NCBI GenBank assembly: GCA_023678885.1
Contig: CM042966.1
Coordinates: 25,434,028-25,498,027, forward strand
Length of the DNA stretch: 64,000 nucleotides
Direction: 5' to 3'
Origin: Pogostemon cablin
Taxonomy: Eukaryota > Streptophyta > Magnoliopsida > Lamiales > Lamiaceae
Below are positions 47,275 to 59,682 of this stretch, in pieces; the first letter of the stretch is position 1; each line of letters opens with the position of its first letter. Below the pieces are notes generated by a model, which searched no databases, was not told the origin of the DNA, and saw nothing but the letters and a program-made list of their open reading frames with translations. The translations under genes and the position numbers were made by a program.

Positions 47275-48929
47275 TATAACATTACTATTTTAACCTTATG
47301 GTTTACTGCTTATAATCCGTCATTCCTAGAGTGTGTTTGTTTTATATTAAATTAATATTATACAATTAACTTTAAAAATTATTTAAATAAAAAGAGTTTG
47401 CACATTAGTTGCACTTATAAGCTTAATTTGTTTTTCTCCTAATTAAGGCCATTAATAAGGGACTCTAAGTTATCACATGAAACTAAAGAAAATTTAAGTG
47501 AATTATACTTATGCTCATACTTTCTTTAATACATTTAAACTTTATTAATGCAATTATTAATTTTCTTATCAGCCAAGTAAATTATTAGAATTTATTGCAT
47601 TTTCGTTTTAGGATCATATTGTCAAATTATTCAAAATTAAATGTGTTGCACTAGACTATTACTTATATAAGTGGTGAGCATAAATGTTACCACAAATATT
47701 ATTAGTATAAATAAATAAAAAATGCAAACATTCTTGGTAGTAAAGGTATTGTAGAACCGATTTCGTATGTAACTGAATTTTAAAGTTTCACCCATATCCT
47801 TGGTACAATAAAAATATTGACTAATTTTTTAAAATATAATAATTTGTTATAGAAAATTTAATAGATGTCAATGCGTAGAAGCTTTACTTCTCTTCTGTAA
47901 GAATGATACGATTTCATGGAATATTTTCATGTGGAATAGTTCCACTGAATATGCTCTAATTCTCCTCTTGAAATTGAGGGAGTATATTATTTTTACTATT
48001 TACTCTTACATGATAAAAGAATATGAATACAAAACTTTAATTATCTAATATGAATACATAAATTCAACTTTAATTATCTTACAAAATTTTGTAGAGAGAG
48101 AGAGAGAGTTAATTGGTTAATAAAGGTTATTATTAAATTGATCATCAATTAAATGAGAGTATAAGTAAGTATAATTTGGCTCAACTAAGTAGACAGATTA
48201 CATAAAATTTAATGAGGATTATACAAAGATATTATCTCACACTGAAGATAGGAAGGAGAAACTTTAAAAGCAGTTCATATTTGAACTCGAGTCTAATCAA
48301 GTTATACAACAAGTGCATTGAACCTAGACGCTGGACAAACTCTAAAATAATTGTGGATCAGCAATTAAACCACCACAATCAAATTCCATCGTTTTATGAT
48401 TGAGTGTACTGGTGCATCTATAAATAATTAAAGCATTCAACATGCATTTCAATTTCCAACACACCACAGCAAATAAGCATCTACATACACACATAACATT
48501 TGTATTTTAATAACAATCTAATTCTTCATCCTCTCTAGTTCGCAACTAGCAAGAGTTCCAACAATAGAGGTGTTGTCTTTGTAGGAAACAAAAAGTCATT
48601 TTACTTTTGGGGACGAGCTAAATATAAATACTCTAAATTACAAGAAAAAAGTATACTCTAAACTACTTAGGGCATTATGATAGTATAACATTTGGGTGTG
48701 CACAAGCATTTGTTAATTTTGATACCTCAAGTTTCACAACAAATGTAAGAGTAAGTCTTGCGTTAGATATTATTTACCTTTTTTTTTAATTAAAAATTAA
48801 ATTTTATTAGAAGTTTTATAATTTTTTATGTATGTTTTATAACTTATTTATGAACTAATTTAATTTTATGAACTGTACTTAGAATCTTGAGGAAAAAATG
48901 GATTATAGTAATACATAAAAAAAATTCTC
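47275..48929. other. AT-rich stretch without gene
   Basis: 1.6 kb with only short chance ORFs; a GA-rich run near 48095. It may include distal upstream DNA of the Nudix gene. Confidence 0.4.
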
Positions 48930-49072
48930 AGTCAAGTGTTTATTTATAAAATATTATCATAATTTCACAACTCAACTAAAAATTTAGTTAAATACATAAG
49001 AAAATATATCCAGTCAAGTGTTTATAAAATATTATCATAAATTCACAACTCAACTAAAAATTTAGTTAAATA
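48930..49072. repeat. Tandem duplication, period about 80 bp
   Basis: CAGTCAAGTGTTTAT ... CAACTCAACTAAAAATTTAG occurs twice, at about 48930 and 49011. Confidence 0.8.
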
Positions 49073-49239
49073 AGGTAGTATTAAGTGTGGCTCAGTGAGA
49101 CTTCGAAAGACCTTTTTTTTCCAAAATAAGAAAGAAAAAGCTCCTAATTTCCAGAGGAAATAAATAAAGTTTAGAATTATAATTACCTCAAAATAAAAGG
49201 GCCTAATACAATTTAAATCGAGAGCATTTATTCCCTCCA

Positions 49240-49530
49240 ATGACTAGGAGCAACGTGGCGCGACGCCATTGGGAAACAAGAACGAGACAGGACACGCCCG
49301 ACATGTATCGCAACCTTCGAAAGGGACGTTAAACGCGTCTCCACACAAGCATAATTCTAGAAATAAAAATAATTAAATTAAATTTTAAAAAAAATGAATT
49401 TAATCATGCTGTATTTAACGCAGTAATCTTACACGGGTTTGACCTCCACCCCCACACCACCCTGCCAAAACCACCCACCCCACGATGAGAGTTTCTATAA
49501 AACCAGTGTACACCATTCACCATTTCAGCC
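49240..49530 (+). promoter_or_regulatory. Promoter region of the Nudix hydrolase gene
   Basis: Base composition becomes balanced at about 49240. A TATA box (TCTATAAAAC, 49495-49504) lies about 375 bp before the start codon, so transcription probably starts near 49530. No ATG occurs between there and 49876, so the leader appears free of upstream ORFs. Confidence 0.55.
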
Positions 49531-49875
49531 ATATCCACAAAGCTTCAATTATTGCCTTCCATTTGTCATCATCTCTCATAAACAAAAAACAAGATTAATC
49601 TCGAGAAAACACAAACGTTAGTTGCGAATTGATACCAATTGTTTGTGGACGTAGTTTAATTTGTAACGAACAGCTTGTCGCCATTGCCGATTTTTCTGGA
49701 GGAATCACAAGTGACAGAAAATCGCCTTCTTTAAATAGTGGGTATTTGGTTGTTGGAGCGGGAGAAATTGTCCGCCAAAGTTTTTGAGATCGAATTAAGG
49801 AAAGATTCAGTTCTTGCTTTTCCCCCAATTTCCCAAAACAGAGAAAGGGTTTCGTTTGCTCTGTTCTTCGTCACC

Positions 49876-50944
49876 ATGCAAATAAAGATGCTGGTTTCTT
49901 TGCCTTCTCGAACGGGAAGGCATTTGCAGCGGTATAATGAGGGAATTCGTCAAGTTGTTGGGTATGTATCTTTGAATTGTTTGTTAAAGCTATAAATTTG
50001 GTTTATCCTTCACGTCGTTTAGGTGTTTGTTGAATTGCCCAACTGAAAATTGTTGCTAATGTATGGCCTTTCCTTTGGAATCATGCAGATGTGTTCCATA
50101 TAGATTTAGGAACCAATCTCCTTTTGGGGTTTCACTTGATGATGTGGAGGTCCTCTTGATCAGCTCTCAAAAGAGCACAAGATTGATGTTCCCCAAGGTA
50201 AATTCTTTATACACATCTTGTGTTCTTAAATGAAAAGAATAATTGAAATTCCTTTCAATTTGACATTGTTTAATTACATTCATTAGGGTGGATGGGAACT
50301 TGATGAGAATATTGAATTAGCAGCTTCAAGAGAGACCTTGGAGGAAGCTGGTGTTGTTGGATTGCTTGGGGTAAGTAGTTTGATATTTATCTATTTTCTT
50401 TCTCTCTCTCTAGATTGGATCTTGTTCTTATACTAAAAGTATTTGTTACTTTCTTTCAGGAAAAATTAGGTGAATGGATTTTCAAGAGCAAAAGCCAAGA
50501 GAAGTACCATGAAGGATCCATGTTCCCCATGTTTGTCACCGAGGAACTCGAAGTATGGCCGGAGAAAAATGTCCGCCATCGCGTTTGGGTATGTTCCAAA
50601 AACATGTCAAGTTTGTTCAATTCTATGTTGATCTATGGGAAAAACCTAAACATAATTCGAAACAAAAAAAAGGGAACCATGTTTAGTTTGTTGTTGTACT
50701 AAGTAGATTTATGGAGCAAGTTCTAATATGGGATTTGTGTATCATTCCTCAGATGACAGTTAAAGAAGCTAGGGAAGCCTGTGCAGCTCTATGGATGAAA
50801 GAAGCATTGGACGAATTCGTTTCTTGGTTCACACAACAAAAGAGAATGGAGGAAGAACCCCCAAAGCGCCGCCACCTATTAGCCATGTGCAGAAGCGAGG
50901 ATCTAATGCTCACCATTGGAGCTCCGACCGTGGAAGAAGTTTGA
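49876..50944 (+). CDS. Nudix hydrolase (plant NUDT4/17/18/21-like), five exons
   Basis: Exons are 49876-49961, 50089-50197, 50287-50370, 50460-50588 and 50753-50944, all with GT/AG borders, giving 199 residues. The start is the first ATG of the leader. Residues 11-36 carry SRTGRHLQRYNEGIRQVVG and CVPYRFR, typical of this subfamily. The Nudix box spans residues 66-88: G66, E72, R80-E81, E84-E85, G87, with all metal-binding acids intact. FPKGGWE precedes it. The enzyme should hydrolyse a nucleoside diphosphate linked to another moiety; close plant relatives and animal DIPP enzymes act on inositol pyrophosphates, which is inference for this copy. The C-terminal ~30 residues (RMEEEPPKRRHLL...) are variable in the family. 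Nothing is broken. Confidence 0.95.
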
Positions 50945-51330
50945 TTAGCTAGTTGACCATGAACACGCCGTTTATCAACGGCTACCAAGCAGACCGCAGC
51001 GGGACAACGCTTGAAGATGAGCAAACACAGGGTAGAAAAGGGAATGGTAGTGTACAAATAGCTCAGCTATATTCTTTAACTCGGGGGAATCCGATGAATC
51101 TTCTAGCTGTTGCGGGTTGTGAACATAGATTCGAGCTTTCGGATGGTGGGACTGGGAAATTAGGGTCATCTGCAATCAACTTGTTAAGTGTTAGTTACAA
51201 CTGTGTGTACCCATATGAATGATGAAGGGGAACATGGTGATGGATATAATCCTTGTATTGAATGTATATACAATATTGAAATCACAAGGTCTTTGATTTG
51301 TACATTCACTTGGTTTATTGAACATGTAAT
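50945..51330 (+). other. 3' untranslated region of the Nudix gene
   Basis: Balanced composition continues for about 300 bp after the stop codon and fades near 51300. TTGTATTGAATGTATATAC near 51255 may be the polyadenylation upstream element. The ORF 50953-51222 here is probably untranslated. Confidence 0.45.
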
Positions 51331-52909
51331 GTAACTATGTATGTATTTATCTTCTTACAAATCACTCAACTTCTAATTTTTAACTATGAATGATTGTGTA
51401 TCTTGATTTAAGTGTTGAGATGCATAAAAAGTGTAGTGTTCTTGGGTCCCCTTTTTTCTCTCTCTCATCCGTTCATTGTGTGAGAAATATCTGAGGATAT
51501 ATGTTAAGGAAAATGATGGATTGGAATAGTAAGTAATGTAACTTTATTTTCATAATATTTAATTTAATCAATATTTCTATTTCCTAACTTACTAAATTAT
51601 GTTAGGGATGTAATTTTTTTTTATTGAATATATTTGAGCTGAATTTTGTATTTAAATGATTTATCCGCTAATTAAACGGTAAACAAACTCAAACTCATTA
51701 AAAATAATTATAATAGTATTATTATTATTATTGTTATTATTTTTTTAATTATTATTATTAATCGTGTTTTAGCTCAGTGTGCGTTCTTTTGTGAAAGCTA
51801 AATTTTGTGAACAAACGAGCACTTTGTATGTAAACATCTATAATACCATTTGTGAATATGTGAAAAACAAACAAATCAAATTGTGCAAAATGTTTCATCC
51901 AACTACCAAAACATTATATATGGAGAATGATTAGTAAATAATTAATGTTTGAAATCATTATACGCCAACTTCTTTAACTTTCTATCATTTTTATTCAAAT
52001 GAATATTTTTAATCAAAATACCTCCACCATCCTTTCTTTAATAGTTTAATAGTGTTGATCTGCGTTGGATACTTGACACAAGATATCGACATTATAATTG
52101 GCATCATCATCATTTACAGCACATGATGTAGGATTCGATGTCGGTCAAGGAGTCGGAACCCCAACATAGGATATCGACACCATGATCGACACCAAATCAG
52201 AAATGCGGTGCTATGACGATGGTGTTAGTACCTTTTATTGGGCTCCAACACCATGACTAATATTGAATAATTAAATTTTAAAATAAAACGGGGTAGGAAT
52301 GGTCATTTGGGTAGAAATGATAAAAAAGTTGTTGCTTGTCAATGATTTTTAACAATAAAAATGAGTTGTTTTTTGACAATCTGTACATATAAATATTATA
52401 CATATATGTATATATATTTCTTAACAGCTTGCTCACGAACACGATAAACTAACATCTAATAAGCTTCTCTACGATCTTTTAAAAGATGAGTTAAGCAATT
52501 TTTAAGTTCTATCAATATATATAACAATCTTTAAAAAACAATCCTTAGCGTTCATCTAACTAAAATGATCATACACATAGATGAGCCATAACCAAATTCG
52601 AGTTGTGAGTTGTTAACCAAGTTCCTAAATGGATTGGTTAATTTTATCATGCATATTTAGGGCTTGGAATATCTTACCCCAAATGTTCAATTTTGTAATT
52701 TTATTATAAAAAAAAAATCTAGAGTTAAGTTGTATTCTACTTGAAATTATCTGATCTTCTCTTTAATGTTGACTCATATGTTACCGAGTAGTATAAATTG
52801 CTGGATGCATGATAAGTAGAACATCATAAAAGAAAAGCATAAGGGATTTTAATTAAAAAAAAAAAATTCACTTGCCATACCACTAACATCTAACGAATGG
52901 GATACTCTC
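51331..52909. other. Intergenic stretch without gene
   Basis: AT-rich. A patch at 52080-52250 repeats GATATCGACA and ACACCATGA motifs and is less AT-biased, but has no open frame. Confidence 0.4.
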
Positions 52910-53182
52910 TTATGAGGTGGGTATATATGAGACGAGAGACGAGTCTCTTCATTGTTAAAGTATTGTTATATAGACAAAGTATGTTTATTGATAATTAAAG
53001 TGTGTTTTGTAGTAAATCACACTTTAAAAACATACTTAAATTCACTATCTATAATACTTTAAAAAATATATATGTTTTAACAACAAATTAGCATACTTTA
53101 CTATATAACAAACATATTTTAACAACAGGTCGACATGTCTCACAACCCGTTTTAAATAATTACCGTCTCATGAGAAACTTTG
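52910..53182. mobile_element. MITE of the GAGACGGGTCGACCC family
   Basis: Ends TATGAGACGAGAGACGAGTC and GGTCGACATGTCTCACAAC, with inverted TTAAAGTAT/ATACTTTAA arms. Confidence 0.6.
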
Positions 53183-53234
53183 TCCTAACGAATATAACAA
53201 AAATGCAATTTTTTTCCCTTTCACATATCATATA

Positions 53235-53487
53235 CTCCCTTCGTCCTGAACAAAAGTATATACATTTTTCATTTTGATTTGTCTCAAGGTAAAGTTTATT
53301 TATTTATTTGTTAAGTGAGACCTACACAAAACAGTTAATATATTTCAGTTAATATATTTTTATAGAGTTCATACACATCATTAATAACTATTCAATACAA
53401 TTAAAATAAGTATTATATTAATTTATTTACTGCACATTAAAATATTATATATTTTAATTTACGTTGAAAAAAAATGTTGAGGAGGAT
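53235..53487. mobile_element. Stowaway MITE
   Basis: The left end CTCCCTTCGTCCTGAACAAAAG after TA is clear; the right end GTTGAGGAGGA is decayed. Confidence 0.6.
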
Positions 53488-54079
53488 TAATAGTGTTCAT
53501 CTCGTATTGTAGCAGATGACACGTATCATTTGGTAACTTCACAAATGGATGGATTATTAATTTGAGGCTAGATTAACTAGGCCGGTGGAGAAAAATATAC
53601 ATTGAGTCCAAAATTAGTACATGATATATTGAAGATTAATTTAAGATTGTGATGGCAAGGACTAGTGACTCAACCAAATTCACTTGATCAATCATTTCAT
53701 CAATTTAATTTTCAAGTAATTAAAAAATACATGTCTAAAATTTTAAGAAAGTCACCAATATTGAAAAATGAGTGCATAGTCAACCCACTGAGCCAAACCA
53801 CAACTGGTGCTTAGTAGTTTCATATAAATGAGCAACTTGTTTTGAACATCAATTTGCGAAGATGCAGTGTGAATGCCCATGACCTTGTTCCAAACCAACC
53901 ACCCCTCCTCCCAAACACTTTCATCTCAACCCGGGTTTTTTCTGTGTCACTTTCGTGTAAAAAAATTCGATGTATTAGGGTATTACCATCACGCTCGGGA
54001 TTCTTGTGACACTTTTACATGAAAATTTTTTACTATTAGGGTTTATGCTTTCTTTTTAGTATATATATATATATATATA

Positions 54080-54839
54080 CAGGGTGGAGCTAGACATTTT
54101 TTTTCTGGGGGCTAAAGATAAAAAAAGATGTTGATCATTATTCATATTCAAACATTAAATAATATGAGGTACAATATAAAAGCATGATTAACTTTCAAAA
54201 AGAATTTAGAAATATTTTCATACATTCTCAACGTTTAAAACTAAGAAAAATAAAAACTATTATTTCCATTGATTCAAAATCAATTATAAAGTTAGTGACA
54301 AAAACTAAGAAAAATAAAGATGATTCTTTCCATTGATTCAAAATGAAGTATAAGGTCAGTGATAAAAGTGAGCTATTTCTTTATTAATGTAAACGATTAA
54401 ATTATTTATAAGAATAACTACTAAGAAGTTTAGGGGCTAAAAATCATTATTTGGAAAAATAAGTATTCCCTCTAAGATATTTATTTCATATACATTGAAT
54501 GCATAGAGATTAATAAAATTTATCTTTTTGAATGAATAATGTAAGATAGATAAAATAATTATTTTTAATAATTCAATAAAAAAATGACTAAAATGATTGA
54601 GATTTATAAAAAAAATAAATATAAGAAGTATGTGGGATATTTGAAATATTAATATATAGGATGTACTTATTTAGCGTATATTTATTATTATTAAAAGTGC
54701 AAGATAAATAGAAAATTGGACTAAATAAGTAAAATTGTGGCATGTAATAATTAAAAATACCATCTACTACTAGGAAATTTTCACAAAATTTGGGGGGGGG
54801 GGGGGGGGGGGGGGGGCTCTATATGAGGATACGCCCCTC
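54080..54839. mobile_element. hAT-like element inserted in a (TA)n tract
   Basis: The left end CAGGGTGGAGCTAGACATTT and right end GAGGATACGCCCCTC are diverged inverted repeats, with TA repeats on both sides. A 25-nt G run lies next to the right end. Internal AAAACTAAGAAAAATAAA repeats; no gene. Confidence 0.55.
54792..54816. repeat. Poly(G)25 run
   Basis: Twenty-five G residues in a row, in DNA that is otherwise strongly AT-rich. The left end of the same element has only GGGGG at the matching place, so this may be expansion of a short run. Confidence 0.9.
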
Positions 54840-55277
54840 TATATATATATATATAAATAAATAAAAAGAGATCGATAGACTAAAATGAAATCCGGACAGG
54901 TCGTGTGGAGAGAGAGGGGTTCTGGAAACTTTTTGCAATAAATAGCACACAATTTTGAAAGTATGGCAATAATAAAAATATACAAGTTGAAAGTCTATCT
55001 ACTAACGTGAAACAAGTTCAAAGATGTTCTGCTTAATTGTGAAATTACGAAAGTTCCATTGGTGACATTTTCATCAATCTAGATTGCTTAAGAAGTGTGT
55101 AGACTTATTCCCAAAATAAGCTTCTAGTGACAAATACTATTCTACATTTAGAAATAGACAAAAATCAATGTGTGTATCATGTTATGTATATTCTGAAAAA
55201 TCACGAGATAAGCAAGAAGTTGCATCTAGAATAAAATTAAGGTGCATAAGAGTAATTAATATTTTTTTTCTTCTAAT

Positions 55278-55279
55278 TA

Positions 55280-55335
<56 letters not shown>
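55278..55335. repeat. (TA)n microsatellite, one interruption
   Basis: TA run broken once by ACA. Confidence 0.95.
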
Positions 55336-55337
<2 letters not shown>

Positions 55338-55676
55338 ATAATAATGGAATTGTGTTCCTATAAACATGTTGATTAGCGTTTCCGCAAACATGATCGATCT
55401 AATTAAATCCACAACTATTATACGTAATTTTTCTAATCTAAGTTATATTAGTCTTCGTAGATAACAAAATATATTATACTTAGAGTTGGTTTAGTGCACA
55501 AGTCTTTAAGGATTAGTGTAATTAGAAGTTAATTCATCCATATTTCAAGATTATTCTTCAAGAACTTTCTACAAGTGAGCTAACCCACCTAATTATGCTT
55601 CGATATGTTAATTACTTTTCTATGCATCGGAATTGTTGTAACAATTATTATATGAACCCTAAGTTTTAAAAAAAAT

Positions 55677-56170
55677 ATTTGTGTGAGATCGTCTCATGAG
55701 AAAACTTTTGTGAGACGAATAAAAAGCGATAACATTTTAACAAAGAAAAATGATGTTCAAATTAATGAAAAATGATAGTGGTACACTAAATTATTTAATT
55801 GACAATTTATATTAGAGTTGATCTCTTTGTCCCCAATTATACAAGGTGTGTAAGAGTACAATATTTTGTTTTAAAAGGTATACATTTTAATTAATAAGAA
55901 TACAAAATTTTGTTCTAAAGAGTATGTACTTTTATTAATATTTTTTTTTCAAAATTTTGTTATAAAGAGTATGTACTTTTATTAATATTTTTTTTCAGAA
56001 AATAAAGGGTATACATCCTTATACTAAAGGATATATCATTTAATACTAAAGGGTATTTGGGCACACGCCCGAGAACACACAAATTTTAGCCTTTTATATT
56101 ATAAATAAAAAGTAATAATATATTTTTTAATAATAAATGATAACTATTTAAGAAAAATAATAATGATCAC
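55677..56170. mobile_element. GTGTGAGACC-family MITE split by a GAGTTGAT element
   Basis: It starts GTGTGAGATCGTCTCATGAG. AAAGCGATAACATTTTAAC and AATGATAACTATTTAAG blocks lie either side of the insertion at 55815-56092. Confidence 0.55.
55815..56092 (+). mobile_element. GAGTTGATATC-family element, copy 3
   Basis: It starts GAGTTGATCTC and ends TTTTAGCCT, flanked by an exact 9-bp duplicate TTTATATTA (55806-55814, 56093-56101). Internal direct repeats AAAGAGTATGTACTTTTATT occur twice. Confidence 0.8.
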
Positions 56171-56532
56171 ATTGTTGTCCCGATGAGTCGATACGAAAGG
56201 TGCAAGGGAGACAATCTCCAAGTCCCCTTCACTTGTGTGATTACCGAATTAATTAACACAAGAAACAGTAGTTTAGTCTAGAAACCCTAATGCCAAAATA
56301 AAGAAGCCCAACACACAAAAGTCAATAATAACTAATAGGCCCAAAGGCTGCAACTGCAAGTAATTCAGTTAACTTCTATTTGGGCTTTGGAAAGAATGAC
56401 ACGATTGTATTTATCTAAATACCAATGTGAGACTTATTAAGAGATCATTAGGCTTTTTATAAATTATTAAAAGTAGACAACTGCATTAGAATTGCCCTTA
56501 AATTCTCTACGAATGACACCTCATAAGTAAAA

Positions 56533-57374
56533 GGATTAATTGCAAGAAAAAAAAAATCCAAGTTTATTTCAATGGCAATTTAATCCAAACTTTTGGGATT
56601 TAAAAAAAAAACTATTTTTAATGTTAGTTGCAAATCACACACATGGTCAGCTAGCCCAATTTCTGACTAAGCGCCACATCACCCTCCAACTAATTGAAAC
56701 GACGACGCTTAGTTAAATGTGTAGGATTAGTTTCATATTATTCGTCGTTTGTTATCCAAATATCGCATTCACTGCATAAACAGGGGTGATCATGGAAAAT
56801 GAATTCGAGAAGATAACTGCAATTCTTCTAGAAGATATCATCACAAAAATCTTGCTAAGGCTGCCGGTGAAATCCCAATTTGAAATTTAGATGTGTTTCA
56901 ATTATCAATTCGTTAAGAATCTATGTCGAGATTTTATGGAGTTTTCTAGAGTGGAGCATGGGAGAGGTGTGTATGAGACTCAGCTAACAAGTTGGCCAAT
57001 TTTTGGAAGACTTTGTCAAATTAGTTACGTTTGGTGGTTCGGAGCGCTATCTATTGGTCTGTGTTTGATTTTGATAGGTTGTTTGATTTTGATGGGCTTG
57101 TTTGGTGGGTAATTGTTGCTAATTCTCTTGAAACGGATGCATTGAATTACCCCATCTAGTCTTGAAGATAATGATGTCAGATTTGAGGTTTCTAATTGGG
57201 TTTGTGTTCTCTAATTAACTCTTTATCACTTGACTAAACGACATCGTTTTCATAGTATGTCTGGGGGATGTGGCGCTTAGTCAGCAATTAGGCAAGAGAA
57301 AATTGACCTTGGGTGCTATTTCATTGGACATTAAAGGTGAGAGTGCTTGGATATATTTTTTTTTTAATTAACCC
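56533..57374 (+). mobile_element. Pack-MULE carrying an F-box gene fragment
   Basis: The inverted ends are GGATTAATTGC and TAATTAACCC. The next ~130 bp on each side also pair, including CTGACTAAGCGCCACATC on the left and GATGTGGCGCTTAGTCAG on the right. Flanks TAAGTAAAA (56524-56532) and TAAGTAAAG (57375-57383) match 8 of 9, the Mutator signature. The 842-bp element has no transposase; its centre is a host gene piece. Confidence 0.85.
56792..57112 (+). pseudogene. F-box protein fragment
   Basis: ATG at 56792 reads MENEFEKITAILLEDIITKI then LLRLPVKSQFEI and a TAG at 56888. The frame continues as MCFNYQFVKNLCRDFMEF. L-x-E-D-I-I-x-x-I-L-x-R-L-P-V-K-S is the N-terminal half of a plant F-box domain, in which the next residues usually read as RCVCKSW. 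The fragment is too short for a substrate-binding domain. It sits inside the Pack-MULE and was probably captured. Confidence 0.75.
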
Positions 57375-57383
57375 TAAGTAAAG

Positions 57384-57721
57384 ACTGTTGTTTAATTTAT
57401 TTACTAGGAGATTTACAATCCAGAGTCAAGGAAGAAGGGCGATATAGTAATTTCGCTGAATTTCAAATTCCAAAGATCCGTTAAGCAACACAAACCACAC
57501 ACTTCAGACACACACATACTTGCTCTTTTTCGGTAACAGACCAATCACATGAACTAAAACGACAGCGTTAGAACAAATGAACAGCCTCTAACCACGCATC
57601 TGTACCTGAGTTTTACGTCACAGACGGGTAGCAATAACAAAAAGAACAGCTCCTCAACGTTTAAAGTTTAAAAACCAGAGCTTTAGCAATCTCGCTCACC
57701 CTCGATAATCAGCTAAGAATT
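57384..57721 (+). promoter_or_regulatory. Upstream and leader region of the CDCA7-type gene
   Basis: Balanced composition from about 57410 to the start codon. There is no clear TATA box. The Pack-MULE ends only about 350 bp upstream of the start codon, so it may border or trim the promoter. Confidence 0.45.
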
Positions 57722-59682
57722 ATGGGAAGAATCAAAGCAAAATCTGATTATGAAGAACTCAGACAAGCTCGCATTATCGAAAACCAGGTTATTTTCTACG
57801 ATTTTGGATGAGAAAGTAATGTGTGTGTATCTGTAACCCGTCCATGGCTATTGTTATAGGCCCGATTGGCTTCTCTCGGGCTTCAGAAAGCCTTGTCGGA
57901 GCTGCGATCCCTTACATCATCGCCAAAATCCGAGAAAACGCATGTCAGGAAATACTCCAGAGCTGATTACAGCGCCACACCTTTACGCCGTTCGGGTCGA
58001 TTGAGTGGAAAACCACCGCAATCAGAAAGTGATACTTCATTATCAGCTATAATTTGTAACAATAGTATCTTGATTTAAAATTTTCTTCTTATTTTAATGG
58101 TTATAAGAATACAGGGAAACTGAGCTATTCTGAGGGTGGTTACATCAGTGAAGGTGATGATGCTAGTGGGCACGTCGTACGGAGATCTAAAAGGGGCTTG
58201 ATACGGCGAAGGATATCCGAAGAAGCTTTGACCCGACGCTGTCTAAGCAAAGGAAGAGGGAGCGTTTATGATCCTGCTTATGGGATTTGTTGCCATTTTT
58301 GCAGGTTTTTGTTTTTAAACTCTTTTTTCCCTACATATTCTTCTGATTACTTGTTCATGTATCTATATGAGTTTTCCCTACATCATGAGGTTAGTAGTAT
58401 TTTGATGATGGTATTTACATGTATGTATTATGTAAAAAGGAGAAAAATGTTGTGGTGCTTGATTCCCATGGAAGCAATCAAATAGGATCCTTGTTTAGTT
58501 GGCTGTGAATTTGGACTTCTTGTGTACTGCATATGAGGGTGCAAGAGGATGGAGATCTAAAAATCTATTTCATGTATTTGTTGACAAGAGTTTAATTTTG
58601 TATATGAGGCCTTCTAAAAAGCACATTGGAAAATGTTCTATTTCTCATGATGATTCAATTTATAAGGTGGAAAGGTTAAATTCCCCTGATTAAAGAATGG
58701 TCCGGAATGGATTTCCTGTGCTACTTTGGTGTGTGCAAGAGAGAGAGACAGAGAAAAGAAAAAAAAAATCTTGAATTAGGTTTTAAAATATTACTACTCT
58801 ACATTTTGATTGAATTTAGATCACAAAGAGTATCATGAAATTTATTTCTCAAGCCTGCCATAGATTCTTGGAACTAGTGTGTTAGTTGGTGTAGCTAAAA
58901 AGCATAGCCTTATCTGATCTTTCATTTTGGTTACATATAACTAGTAATTGACAACATTAACAGACAAAAGAAACTATGTGGTGAAGAATATTGCAAACGT
59001 TGTGGTGAAATGGACATGAATCAACAATGTAAAGGTCAGTTGAAAGTCTACAATTATCTTTGTTACTCAATGACTTCCAACGAAGATCACAATATTACCC
59101 AACAACCTTTTCACAGGCAAAACAGACTGCTCAGTATGTCACTCTAGCTATGGCATTCTTTGTCGAGCCTGTCTGAAAGTCCGGTATGGTGAAGGTAGGT
59201 AGTTCGTTACGTAGAGACATGATAAGAAACTTTGATCAAACTAGTTGATGACTTTTAGTACTTATATATGCTAGAAATGGAGGAAGTGCAATCGAATAAA
59301 AACTGGATGTGCCCTCATTGTATAGAAGACAAAGGAATCAAACCTTACTGGATATGCAACAGGTACTTAACCTCAAATTCAAGTACACAGGCAGATGATT
59401 CTTGCGTCTGTAGTCGTCGCTCATTCTTTAATCGTTTCGTTTCTGGAATTGCATAACAGCTCACTGTGTCTGAAGAAGAGAAAAATGGTCCCAACTGGGA
59501 TAGCAATATACAGAGGTCTTGTTTCCAGCTCTCATGTCATACTTGTTTTCAATTTCCTTTGCACTGTCTCTCAACTGTATGTGTGTGTAATTGTGTGTTT
59601 GTATATAGCTAGAGAGAAGGGATACAAGTCTGTGGCACATTTACTGATGGATGAGCTTCAAAGAGCATACAGAGGAAGATAG
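57722..59682 (+). CDS. CDCA7-type 4CXXC_R1 zinc-finger protein, eight exons
   Basis: Exons are 57722-57787, 57860-58055, 58115-58304, 58964-59034, 59117-59194, 59275-59362, 59460-59515 and 59609-59682. All have GT/AG borders and phases that join into 272 residues. Residues 9-29 (DYEELRQARIIENQARLASL) are the conserved N-terminal motif, followed by a basic region (RKYSRADYSATPLRRSGRLS). The zinc domain covers about residues 137-265. Its C-x2-C-type pairs are CCHFC (146-150), CGEEYCKRC, CSVCHSSYGILCRAC, CPHC and WIC...LCLKKRKMVPTGI, ending GYKSVAHLLMDELQ. Relatives of human CDCA7 act in the nucleus with HELLS/DDM1-type remodellers in DNA methylation maintenance; for this plant class that role is inference. 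The gene appears intact. Confidence 0.93.

Noticed and set aside
49595..49828. Minus-strand ORF over the leader of the Nudix gene
   Set aside because: No motif, and it lies in the untranslated leader of a clear plus-strand gene.
50749..51175. Minus-strand ORFs over the last Nudix exon
   Set aside because: Antisense shadows of exon 5 and the 3' untranslated region.
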